Below are positions 25,433 to 32,691 of a DNA stretch of 45,378 nt, piece by piece (within the stretch, counting starts at the first letter, position 1; every line of letters starts with the position of its first letter). The position numbers and the translations under genes were made by a program. Under the pieces are notes generated by a model that worked only from the letters and a program-made list of their open reading frames with translations, ran no database searches and was not told the DNA's origin. Source of the DNA: CALZKI01 sp964567585 (lineage in GTDB: Bacteria > Bacillota > Clostridia > Lachnospirales > Lachnospiraceae); the NCBI GenBank assembly GCA_964567585.1, contig CAZMND010000006.1:1-45378 (forward strand). The letters are read 5' to 3'.

Positions 25433-25558
25433 CTGTCAAAAGCACTCGCCACATTCTGTGGCGGGTGAAAATGCGCAAAACTCCGGCAGGAAAATGTATT
25501 TTCCTGCTGAGATTTCTCGCATTTTTCTCTGCTACTGCGTAGCAAGGACTTTTGACAG
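25433..25558. repeat. 126-bp structured inverted-repeat element
   Basis: A compact element in a 389-bp AT-rich gap. Terminal inverted repeats CTGTCAAAAG (25433-25442) and CTTTTGACAG (25549-25558) enclose three hairpins. The first is an 11-bp stem, CACTCGCCACA with TGTGGCGGGTG (25443-25467). The second is a long imperfect stem opening AAAATGCG/CGCATTTT (25468-25475 with 25518-25525) and closing CAGGAAAAT/ATTTTCCTG (25487-25506). The third is TGCTAC/GTAGCA (25530-25544). The composition is far richer in GC than the flanks. It could be a MITE-like mobile element or a structured RNA. No target-site duplication is clear. The rest of the gap is AT-rich up to the ispE promoter. Confidence 0.7.
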
Positions 25559-25603
25559 ATATGCATAAAATACATTTTTGCAAATCCTTAATAATTCCCC
25601 ATA

Positions 25604-25654
25604 TTGATAATTTTTAAAAAATTGTATATAATTAAGTACAATCATTGTATACAA
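25604..25654 (+). promoter_or_regulatory. ispE-gntR promoter with GntR-type operator
   Basis: TTGATA (25604-25609), 17 bp, TATAAT (25627-25632). The perfect palindrome TTGTATACAA (25645-25654) lies just downstream of the start region, and a near copy TTGTATATAA (25622-25631) overlaps the -10. TTGTATACAA is a typical operator of FCD-type GntR regulators, and such a regulator is encoded second in this operon, so autoregulation is likely. Confidence 0.68.
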
Positions 25655-25682
25655 AATACAAATGCGAGAAGGAACATAAAAT

Positions 25683-26561
25683 ATGGATAGAGTGGTTACA
25701 AAAGCTTATGCGAAAATTAACTTAGGATTAGATGTAATAAGAAAAAGACCGGATGGATATCACGAGGTCAAAATGATTATGCAGACGGTGGATTTGTATG
25801 ATGTACTCATGGTGTCGAAGAAAGAGGAAGACACCATAACCATTTCCACGCAACGTGAAGATTTACCGGTGAATGAAGATAACCTGATTTATAAGGCGAT
25901 AAAGCTTATGAAGGAGGTTTATGGTTTTCCGGGAGGAGTTCATGTGGAGCTCGTGAAAAATATTCCAATTGCTGCCGGTATGGCAGGTGGAAGTACAGAC
26001 GCTGCAGCCGCAATGCGTGCCATAAATGCTTTGTTTGAATTAAACAGACCATTAAAAGAACTGGAAACTCATGCGGTAAAAATCGGAGCGGATGTGCCAT
26101 ATTGCATTCAGGGTGGAACAGTGCTTTCTGAAGGTATTGGAGAACTTTTGACTGACTTGCCGAATGCACCGCAGTGTATTTTGTTGATTGCAAAACCGGA
26201 TATTATGGTTTCTACGAAATATGTTTATGAAAATCTGAATTTGCCGGGTATCAGGCAACATCCGGATATTGATGCAATAGTAAATGCTATAAAAGAAGGC
26301 GATGTTCAAGGTATGATTGAACCTATGGACAACGTGCTTGCAACTGTTACGGAAGAGAAATACGGAATCATCAAAGAAATAAAACAGACAATGGAAAAGA
26401 ATGGTGCCATCAAAGCCTTGATGAGTGGAAGCGGACCTACGGTATTTGGTATTTTCGAAACAATGGTTCAGGCTGCAACTGCCTTTGATGCTATCAAAGA
26501 AAAAGGTATGGCCAGAGAAATTTTTATTTCTAAGTTTGTGAATCCGCAGGAGGAAAAATAA
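25683..26561 (+). CDS. ispE: 4-diphosphocytidyl-2-C-methyl-D-erythritol kinase
   Basis: GHMP-family kinase of the MEP isoprenoid pathway. The 292-aa protein has the opening AYAKINLGLDVIRKRPDGYHEV, the ATP motif IPIAAGMAGGSTDAAAAMRAI (about 91-111), GADVPYCIQGGTVLSEGIGE with the catalytic Asp, and the closing LMSGSGPTVFGIF. The length is normal. The start has a modest GAGAAGG site. Its stop overlaps the ATG of the GntR gene by one base (TAATG), so the two are translationally coupled under the operator-bearing promoter. Confidence 0.97.
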   Translation: MDRVVTKAYAKINLGLDVIRKRPDGYHEVKMIMQTVDLYDVLMVSKKEEDTITISTQREDLPVNEDNLIYKAIKLMKEVYGFPGGVHVELVKNIPIAAGMAGGSTDAAAAMRAINALFELNRPLKELETHAVKIGADVPYCIQGGTVLSEGIGELLTDLPNAPQCILLIAKPDIMVSTKYVYENLNLPGIRQHPDIDAIVNAIKEGDVQGMIEPMDNVLATVTEEKYGIIKEIKQTMEKNGAIKALMSGSGPTVFGIFETMVQAATAFDAIKEKGMAREIFISKFVNPQEEK

Positions 26562-27250
26562 TGAGTGATAATTTACAGTTAGGAATGGATGAATTTTTAC
26601 CGCTGAGAGATGTGGTATTTAATACGTTAAGACAGGCGATTTTGACAGGGGAATTAAAGCCGGGTGAAAGATTGATGGAAATTCATCTTGCAAACCGTCT
26701 TGGTGTCAGCAGAACACCTATCAGAGAGGCTATCAGAAAATTGGAATTGGAAGGTCTTGTAACCATGATTCCAAGACGTGGTGCTGAGGTAGCTCAAATT
26801 ACGGAAAAGAGTATGAAGGACGTTCTGGAAGTAAGACGTACTTTGGATGCGCTTTCTGCGGAGCTTGCCTGTGAACGTATTTCTCCTGAGGAAGAGGATG
26901 CTTTAAAAAAAGCCTGTCAGGATTTTGAAGATGCAGTGAAAACAAAGGATGCCAAAGTCATTGCCAAGGCAGATGTGGCTCTTCATGATATTATTGCGGC
27001 CGCAACCGGAAATCAGCGTCTTATTCAGTTGATTAACAATCTTGCAGAACAGATGTACCGCTATCGTTTCGAATACATCAAAGACTCAAGCCAGCACGAA
27101 AGAATTATTCAGGAACACAGGATTATTTACGAAAGCATCGTAAAAAAAGATAAAGAGGCTGCGTCCGAAATGGCGAAGACACATATTGATAATCAGGAAA
27201 AGGCAGTTATTGCCCGCATTCGTATGGAGCAGTCAAATACAAAAAAGTAG
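26561..27250 (+). CDS. GntR family regulator with FCD effector domain
   Basis: A 229-aa FadR-subfamily repressor. The N-terminal winged helix (about 12-78) includes LRQAILTGELKPGERLMEIHLANRLGVSRTPIREAIRKLELEGLV, in its usual two-block form. The all-helical FCD domain (about 85-215) shows VRRTLDALSAELA, DVALHDIIAAATGN (the D-x3-H metal or ligand site) and a closing EHRIIYESIVKKD with a further His. It probably binds a small carboxylate and controls its own operon with ispE, as the TTGTATACAA site upstream suggests. The effector is unknown. Confidence 0.93.
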   Translation: MSDNLQLGMDEFLPLRDVVFNTLRQAILTGELKPGERLMEIHLANRLGVSRTPIREAIRKLELEGLVTMIPRRGAEVAQITEKSMKDVLEVRRTLDALSAELACERISPEEEDALKKACQDFEDAVKTKDAKVIAKADVALHDIIAAATGNQRLIQLINNLAEQMYRYRFEYIKDSSQHERIIQEHRIIYESIVKKDKEAASEMAKTHIDNQEKAVIARIRMEQSNTKK

Positions 27251-27272
27251 TGTTTAAAAAATAAAAATAAAG

Positions 27273-27307
27273 GCAATCCTTATACTGTCGACAGAAAAGA
27301 GGATTGC
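27273..27307 (+). promoter_or_regulatory. Hairpin masking the ribosome binding site of the 27310 gene
   Basis: GCAATCCT (27273-27280) is perfectly complementary to AGGATTGC (27300-27307). The Shine-Dalgarno AGAGGA (27298-27303) lies inside the 3' arm. The loop contains the 10-bp palindrome CTGTCGACAG (27285-27294). There is no T tract, so this is not a terminator; translation of the small exported protein would be low while the stem is closed. Confidence 0.55.
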
Positions 27308-27309
27308 AT

Positions 27310-27558
27310 ATGAAAAAAAGAGCAATATCATTATTTTTGGTAGTTTCAATGAGTTTTACACTTTTTTATCCGGAGCTTTCTTTAAATGATAACGTTTTGG
27401 AATGCGTAGACGAAACGGGTAAGGAATTAGATATGGAAAACGGTAAGGTTTTGTTTTCCGGTGACGAAGTGTCGCTGACAGAACTTTTGCGTATGCCAAG
27501 AAGTGAAAAGAAATACCGATTGAGATTACTGGAATGGTTAAGTGAGATTTGCAGATAG
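27310..27558 (+). CDS. Small exported or membrane-anchored protein (82 aa)
   Basis: An 82-aa protein with a basic start (MKKRAIS), a hydrophobic segment (about 5-22) and an acidic mature part (LNDNVLECVDETGKELDME, then VSLTELLRMPRSEKKYRLRLLEWLSE). No lipobox is seen, so it is secreted or held by the uncleaved helix. The ATG at 27310 is 6 nt after AGAGGA; the TTG 6 bp earlier is unlikely. It ends 17 bp before murI and may be co-transcribed with it. No family is recognised. Its ribosome site sits in a hairpin. Confidence 0.6.
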   Translation: MKKRAISLFLVVSMSFTLFYPELSLNDNVLECVDETGKELDMENGKVLFSGDEVSLTELLRMPRSEKKYRLRLLEWLSEICR

Positions 27559-27575
27559 TTTGGAGAGATAGAAAT

Positions 27576-28409
27576 ATGGAAAGAGAAGGTAAAAATGCAC
27601 CAATCGGTGTGTTTGACTCAGGTGTGGGCGGTCTTACCGTAGTCCGTGAAATTATGCGTCAGATTCCCAATGAGAAAATAGTATATTTTGGAGATACTGC
27701 AAGAGTACCTTACGGAAGTAAATCCAAAGAAACCATTACCAGATATTCCAGACAGATTGTACATTTTTTAGAGTCCCAGGATGTAAAGGCTATTGTCATC
27801 GCGTGTAATACGGCAAGTGCGTACGCTCTTTCGGAATTGGAAAAAGAAGTAAATATTCCGATTATCGGTGTGGTAAAACCGGGAGCAAAGGTGGCGGCAG
27901 AGACGACCAAAAACGGTAAAATCGGTGTCATTGCCACGGAAGGAACCATTTCCAGTGGAATTTATTCTTCCTACATAAAAGAAATCAAAAATGATGTGAC
28001 GGTTATCGGAAAGGCTTGCCCTTTGTTTGTGCCACTTGTGGAAGAGGGACTTTGGGAAGATCCGGTAACGGACGAAATTGCAAGAAGATATTTGACAGAG
28101 TTTACCCAGCAGGATAAAGACATAGATACCCTGATTTTAGGATGTACGCATTATCCGTTAATCCGTTCTACCTTGGGACGTATTGCGGGAGAAAATGTTA
28201 CGCTAGTAAATCCTGCCTACGAAACAGCGAGAGAGTTGAAGGAATTATTGGCAGAAAAAGGTTTGTTAAACGATAAGGAACTGGGGCTTGGTGACAATCG
28301 TTATCAGTTCTTTGTCAGCGATAAGGCAGACAAATTCCAGAATTTTGCCAATTCGATTATTAAGTATGGAATTCTTTCTGCAAAAGTAGTAAATATTGAG
28401 GAATATTAA
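27576..28409 (+). CDS. murI: Glutamate racemase
   Basis: Cofactor-independent racemase that makes D-glutamate for peptidoglycan. The 277-aa product has PIGVFDSGVGGLTVVREI (catalytic-site Asp-Ser), YFGDTARVPYGSKS, the first catalytic Cys in VIACNTASA and the second in LILGCTHYPLI. The length is normal. The ATG at 27576 is used because GGAGAG lies 8 nt upstream. The next gene (DUF1934) starts 1 bp after its stop. The context is consistent with cell-wall precursor supply. Confidence 0.96.
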   Translation: MEREGKNAPIGVFDSGVGGLTVVREIMRQIPNEKIVYFGDTARVPYGSKSKETITRYSRQIVHFLESQDVKAIVIACNTASAYALSELEKEVNIPIIGVVKPGAKVAAETTKNGKIGVIATEGTISSGIYSSYIKEIKNDVTVIGKACPLFVPLVEEGLWEDPVTDEIARRYLTEFTQQDKDIDTLILGCTHYPLIRSTLGRIAGENVTLVNPAYETARELKELLAEKGLLNDKELGLGDNRYQFFVSDKADKFQNFANSIIKYGILSAKVVNIEEY

Positions 28410-28410
28410 T

Positions 28411-28836
28411 ATGACAAAAGATGTGTTATTGTCCATCAGAGGACTGTATACGGAAGATAACGAGGATGCCGATGCCATTGAAACCCTTGCACCGGCGGAA
28501 TTCTTCGTCAAGGAAGGTGTCTATTACATTTTCTTTGAAGAAATTATTGATGATACTACAGGCATTACCAAGAGCCGCATAAAATATAGTGAAAAATGCT
28601 TCGAACTCACAAGAAAAGGAGAACTTTCGGTTCATCTGTTATTTGAGGAAGGTAAGAAGACCTTAAATACATACCAAATGCCTTACGGAACTTTGGTGGT
28701 TGGATTGGATACAAAGCTAATCGAAAAGACTGAAACCGATGACGAAATCAAAATCAGTATCGATTATGCGATGGAAATCAATTATCAACAGGTTTCTGAT
28801 AATACTATTGAAGTAGTCATTAAATCCGTAAAATAA
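28411..28836 (+). CDS. DUF1934 (YwiB-like) beta-barrel protein
   Basis: A 141-aa protein made mainly of beta strands, without signal peptide. Segments such as VKEGVYYIFFEE, TKSRIKYSEKCFELTRKGELSVHLLFEEGKK, MPYGTLVVGL and KISIDYAMEINYQQVSDNTIEVVIK follow the calycin-like barrel of the DUF1934/YwiB family. It starts 1 bp after murI, the usual neighbourhood for this family in Clostridia, and is probably translated by coupling. Members are thought to bind a small hydrophobic ligand by fold analogy only; the role is unknown. Confidence 0.8.
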   Translation: MTKDVLLSIRGLYTEDNEDADAIETLAPAEFFVKEGVYYIFFEEIIDDTTGITKSRIKYSEKCFELTRKGELSVHLLFEEGKKTLNTYQMPYGTLVVGLDTKLIEKTETDDEIKISIDYAMEINYQQVSDNTIEVVIKSVK

Positions 28837-28870
28837 AGAATACAGTTAGGACTTTAAGGAGGAATTTCAA

Positions 28871-29287
28871 GTGAGATTATTTGATAGATTTAAGAAGCCG
28901 ACGAAAGAAAGTTTATTAAATTATCTGCAAAATAGAATTTCAGATAGTTCAAATCTGGAAGATATTGTAAATGTTTTTGAGGAGATGTGTAGTATTCCGA
29001 TTGAAAAAGATATGATTCTATTCGAAACAGGCACTTTTTCTTTTACAGGTGAACCTATGTTTAACTTTTCTTTAGTAAGACAATTTCCTAATAGTGATGA
29101 AGAGTATTATCAAATTCATGTGGATGTGTTATATGTTCCAACGGAGGAAAATAAAGATTTTGAACAAAGCATATGGAATGAGAATGTTGAAGAAAACATA
29201 TTTAACCATATTAAAAAATCACGAGAGTTTGATTTCTGTAAAGATAAAGAATTCAGTAAAATAGAAATTTATTTGGATGAAACTTAA
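28871..29287 (+). CDS. Hypothetical protein (138 aa)
   Basis: A 138-aa acidic, aromatic-rich soluble protein with a GTG start 8 nt after AGGAGG. The N terminus is basic (MRLFDRFKKPTKES), followed by mixed alpha/beta segments (DIVNVFEEMCSIPIEKDMILFETGTF, written here as one helical and one strand region; FNFSLVRQFP; YYQIHVDVLYVP). The codon use is more AT-rich than that of murI. The overall look is like small immunity-type proteins, but I recognise no family and no toxin gene is adjacent. It ends at a bidirectional terminator. Confidence 0.6.
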   Translation: MRLFDRFKKPTKESLLNYLQNRISDSSNLEDIVNVFEEMCSIPIEKDMILFETGTFSFTGEPMFNFSLVRQFPNSDEEYYQIHVDVLYVPTEENKDFEQSIWNENVEENIFNHIKKSREFDFCKDKEFSKIEIYLDET

Positions 29288-29300
29288 AGTACAAATAAAA

Positions 29301-29343
29301 AATCAGAAACCGCATTACCCAAGGTTTCTGATTTTCTTTTTTT
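29301..29343. terminator. Bidirectional terminator
   Basis: AATCAGAAACC (29301-29311) pairs perfectly with GGTTTCTGATT (29323-29333); T-rich sequence follows on the right and A-rich sequence lies on the left. It stands between convergent genes ending at 29287 and 29353. Confidence 0.88.
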
Positions 29344-29352
29344 AATTTCTCT

Positions 29353-29832
29353 TTATTTCAGCGGTGTAGCTCCTGCTTTTTCCTGCATTTTAGCAACCCA
29401 CTGTTTGAATTTGCTTTGTTTCTTTTTGGTTTCTTCCTGTTTGACGTTACCGCGGATGCCTTTTACATCTGTGATGTAGATACCGCTTACGCTGGCTTTC
29501 ACTTCTTTTTTCACCGGAATGGAATCAAAGATCTTGGCATCACATACAAGTGATAAAATCTGTGGTCCGACTTTCGCTTTTACGATTGGAAGCTTAGAGC
29601 CTCTCATAAGCTTTGGTGTCTGGGCAATTACCGCCTGGGGCAGCCCCGCATCTTTTAGTTTCATCATTTTCTTATCGATAATCAACATTGTAACAGTCTG
29701 TTTGTGCTGGGCAATCTGTTCGTCCTGCTCTGCCTGTCTCTTCTGCATTTTTTTGCCAAAGAAATAGAGGGCGATCATTATACCAACCATAACAACTGCA
29801 ATGACAATCAATACAATATGCCATGTTTCCAT
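29353..29832 (-). CDS. Membrane-anchored protein of unknown function (159 aa)
   Basis: A 159-aa protein with a single N-terminal membrane helix (about 5-26), then a basic, helical stretch (FGKKMQKRQAEQDEQIAQHKQ) and a globular part (about 48-125: TVTMLIIDKKMMKLKDAGLPQAVIAQ and IVKAKVGPQILSLVCDAKIFDSIP in two blocks), ending in a Lys-rich tail. GGAGG precedes the ATG. The topology suggests a cytoplasmic globular domain, because the helix is followed at once by many Lys and Arg residues. I do not recognise the family. It diverges from the cardiolipin synthase gene. Confidence 0.65.
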   Translation of the reverse strand: METWHIVLIVIAVVMVGIMIALYFFGKKMQKRQAEQDEQIAQHKQTVTMLIIDKKMMKLKDAGLPQAVIAQTPKLMRGSKLPIVKAKVGPQILSLVCDAKIFDSIPVKKEVKASVSGIYITDVKGIRGNVKQEETKKKQSKFKQWVAKMQEKAGATPLK

Positions 29833-29934
29833 ATAAAAACCTCCAAAATTATGTCCTAAATCTCGTAAAATTTATTGTATCATTGTTTTTTTATTAAAGC
29901 AAGAAAAAAACACGGCTTAACGACGCAACAATAT

Positions 29935-29963
29935 TTGAAAAATCACGAAAACTAGGATATACT
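29935..29963 (+). promoter_or_regulatory. Promoter of the cardiolipin synthase gene
   Basis: TTGAAA (29935-29940), a 17-bp spacer and TATACT (29958-29963), about 30 bp before the start codon. Confidence 0.55.
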
Positions 29964-29993
29964 AGAAAAAGGTATACAAATGAAAGGAGAAGG

Positions 29994-31469
29994 ATGATGG
30001 ACGGATTTATAGACGTTATTAAGGTTGTATTTAGTTTTATATGGGATAATTTGATTTACATCAATATGCTTTTTGCCATCATCGTTGTCTTTTTTCAGCG
30101 AAAAGAACCGAAGTCTGCGTGGGCGTGGCTTTTGATTTTGTATTTTATTCCAATTATCGGATTTATTTTTTATCTGCTTGCGGGAACGGATATGCACAAG
30201 CGGAAGCTTTTCAAAAACAAAGAGGTGGAAGACAGAATCAGTGAGATTGTAAGACGTCAGGAGTATCATGCGTATTCGGGGAGCCTTGAGAAACTGGACC
30301 CACGTCTTAAGGGGTATTCGGACTTGGTGCTTTATAATCTGGAGACCCAGAATGCAATGCTCAGCGGGAATAATGATATCAGAATTTTTTCTGATGGTGT
30401 AGAGAAGTTTGAAGCATTAAAAGAAGATATTCGCAATGCAAAAGAATTCATTCATTTGCAGTATTATATCATCAAAAAGGATGAGGTTTTTGAAGAAATT
30501 GTGGAAATCCTCAAGGGAAAAGTAAAAGAGGGTGTAGAAGTACGCGTTCTTTATGACGCTATGGGCTGTAGAAGTGTTTACAAAAAGTATTGGAAGAGCC
30601 TTAACGCAGTAGGTATTGAGACGGCAGAGTTTTTCCCGGCATTTTTTGGAAAAATTAATTTGCGTGTCAATTACCGTAACCACAGAAAGATTGCCATAAT
30701 CGACAATAAAATTGGCTATGTGGGTGGTTTTAATGTAGCAAAGGAATATATCGGAAAAGATAAGAAGTTTGGATATTGGCGGGATACACATATGCGCCTC
30801 TGCGGTGATGCTGTTGCAGCTTTGCATATCCGTTTTATTATGGACTGGAATTACACGGCAAAGAAAAATCTGTTCAAGGATGCAACATATATGAAAGTGG
30901 AGCCGTATGAGGGCAAAGAAAAATGTGAAGTGCAGATTATTTCCAGTGGGCCGGATTCGCAGCTTCAGAATATCCGAAACAATTATCTGCGCCTGATTGC
31001 CAAGGCAGAAAAAAGCATTTATATCCAGACACCGTATTTTATTCCGGATGAAGCGATGCTTTCGGCACTGATTATAGCTATCCATTCAGGAGTTGATGTG
31101 CACATAATGATTCCGTGTAAACCGGATCATATGTTTGTGTATGAGGCAACTTGTTCTTATGTGGACGATTTGGTGAAGGAAGGCGCTCATTGTTATACGT
31201 ACGATAACGGATTTTTACATGCGAAAACAATGACTGTGGATGACAAGGTTTCTATATGTGGTACGGCCAATATGGATATCCGTAGTTTTGCACTCAATTT
31301 TGAAGTGGCGGCAATTGTATATGATGAAAACAAGGCAAGGCAGATGAGACTGTTGTTTGAAGAAGATGTGAAAAAGAGTACGAAGATTACCAGAGATGCA
31401 CACAAGAGACGCAGTTTATGGTTCAAAATCAAAGAAAGAATCAGTCGAATGCTTTCGCCGGTGCTTTAG
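29994..31469 (+). CDS. cls: Cardiolipin synthase
   Basis: Membrane phospholipase-D-family enzyme that makes cardiolipin from phosphatidylglycerol. The 491-aa product has two N-terminal membrane helices (about 17-34 and 42-63), then two PLD domains, each with a complete HKD motif: H230-x-K232-x4-D237 in NHRKIAIID and H409-x-K411-x4-D416 in HAKTMTVDD. The length is typical. ATG at 29994 or 29997 could start it; both lie behind AAAGGAG. It is preceded by its own promoter. The gene symbol reflects the family; bacterial paralogues are common. Confidence 0.94.
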   Translation: MMDGFIDVIKVVFSFIWDNLIYINMLFAIIVVFFQRKEPKSAWAWLLILYFIPIIGFIFYLLAGTDMHKRKLFKNKEVEDRISEIVRRQEYHAYSGSLEKLDPRLKGYSDLVLYNLETQNAMLSGNNDIRIFSDGVEKFEALKEDIRNAKEFIHLQYYIIKKDEVFEEIVEILKGKVKEGVEVRVLYDAMGCRSVYKKYWKSLNAVGIETAEFFPAFFGKINLRVNYRNHRKIAIIDNKIGYVGGFNVAKEYIGKDKKFGYWRDTHMRLCGDAVAALHIRFIMDWNYTAKKNLFKDATYMKVEPYEGKEKCEVQIISSGPDSQLQNIRNNYLRLIAKAEKSIYIQTPYFIPDEAMLSALIIAIHSGVDVHIMIPCKPDHMFVYEATCSYVDDLVKEGAHCYTYDNGFLHAKTMTVDDKVSICGTANMDIRSFALNFEVAAIVYDENKARQMRLLFEEDVKKSTKITRDAHKRRSLWFKIKERISRMLSPVL

Positions 31470-31579
31470 TGCGTGGTAATTTTATGAAAATTATGCATCT
31501 TAAGCAAGAAATGCTTTTATGATGAGGCATTTTGTGATATAACAAATATGTTGTGAAAAATTTTAAAGGAGAAACAATT

Positions 31580-32668
31580 ATGAAAAAAAGATTATTGGCA
31601 GTTCTTTTGGCAGCTACAACCGTGTTTTCTTTAACAGCTTGTGGCGATAAGAACGATACATTTGTATTAAGTGAAGCAGATTTAGATGCTTATATAACAT
31701 TGAACGAGGATTATGATGTATTTAATGTTGAAATTGAACCTATCGATGTGACAGAGGACGAAGTAAATGCACAGATTAATAATCTGATTTTAGATGTAGC
31801 TCCGGTTTCTGAAAAACTTCAGACATTAGTAAACAGACCGGTTGTAGAGGGCGATACGGTTGTTATCGACTATGTAGGTACAAAAGATGGTGTGGCCTTT
31901 GAAGGAGGTACTTCTTATTCCAGCACCAATTTGACAATCGGTTCAGGTAGTTTTATTCCGGGCTTTGAAGATGGTTTAATCGGTACAAACCCGGGCGATG
32001 TAGTTACACTTGATTTGACCTTCCCGGAAGATTATACCAACACAGAAATGGCAGGTCAGGCAGTACAGTTTGAAGTAACGGTTCACTATATTTTACCGAC
32101 ATATACTGATGTGACAGAAGATGTTGTTGCTGATATGTATGACGGATGTAGTACAATTGCCCAGCTTCGTGAACAGGTATCACAGGATATTTATGACAGT
32201 GTATATGCTTCAGCAGTTGAATATTCGGTTGTTGAAATGATGGAAACAAAATGCACATACGCAGAAGAATTACCGGAAGCGTTAAACCAGGTTTCTTATG
32301 ACAACATTATGACAAATCTTCAGACTTATGCGAGCTATTACGGTATTGATTTGGAGACATATGTATACCTTTCTTACTATCAGGATTTAGAAACATTCCA
32401 GAATGAAACAGCTTGGGAACTTGCAGAATATAACACAAAATATTTATTGTTCTGTCAGGCATATGCAAATGAAAAGGGCTTAAACATCACCGAAGAAGAG
32501 TTGAATGAACAGATGGAAAGCTATGCAGCTTACTATGGTTACTCATCTGTAGAAGAAGGCTTCACAGAAGAAGATATTGATTCTATCAAAAATACTATGA
32601 TGAATCTTAAAGTATTGGATTATATTATTGAAAATGCAAATGTTACTTTCGCAGAAGTGACAGAATAA
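31580..32668 (+). CDS. Extracytoplasmic trigger-factor-like FKBP lipoprotein
   Basis: A 362-aa lipoprotein (MKKRLL start, lipobox LTAC, Cys21). The mature part opens with a short beta segment, then an FKBP-type peptidyl-prolyl isomerase domain (about 95-190: VEGDTVVIDYVGTKDGVAF, GSGSFIPGFEDGLIG, NPGDVVTLDLTFPEDY) and a helical arm (about 195-360) like the C-terminal domain of trigger factor. The ribosome-binding N-terminal domain of trigger factor is replaced by the lipoprotein signal, so this is a foldase outside the membrane, not the cytoplasmic Tig. AAAGGAG lies 8 nt before the ATG. It is followed 23 bp later by asnS. Confidence 0.85.
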   Translation: MKKRLLAVLLAATTVFSLTACGDKNDTFVLSEADLDAYITLNEDYDVFNVEIEPIDVTEDEVNAQINNLILDVAPVSEKLQTLVNRPVVEGDTVVIDYVGTKDGVAFEGGTSYSSTNLTIGSGSFIPGFEDGLIGTNPGDVVTLDLTFPEDYTNTEMAGQAVQFEVTVHYILPTYTDVTEDVVADMYDGCSTIAQLREQVSQDIYDSVYASAVEYSVVEMMETKCTYAEELPEALNQVSYDNIMTNLQTYASYYGIDLETYVYLSYYQDLETFQNETAWELAEYNTKYLLFCQAYANEKGLNITEEELNEQMESYAAYYGYSSVEEGFTEEDIDSIKNTMMNLKVLDYIIENANVTFAEVTE

Positions 32669-32691
32669 TGTACACTTAGGGAGGAAGAAAA

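Noticed and set aside
25342..25583. Overlapping open frames of 60-77 codons around the structured element.
   Set aside because: They lie in three frames on both strands across the hairpins, lack ribosome sites and have no plausible protein character.
31580..32668. Cytoplasmic trigger factor (tig).
   Set aside because: It has a lipoprotein signal and lacks the ribosome-binding N-terminal domain.
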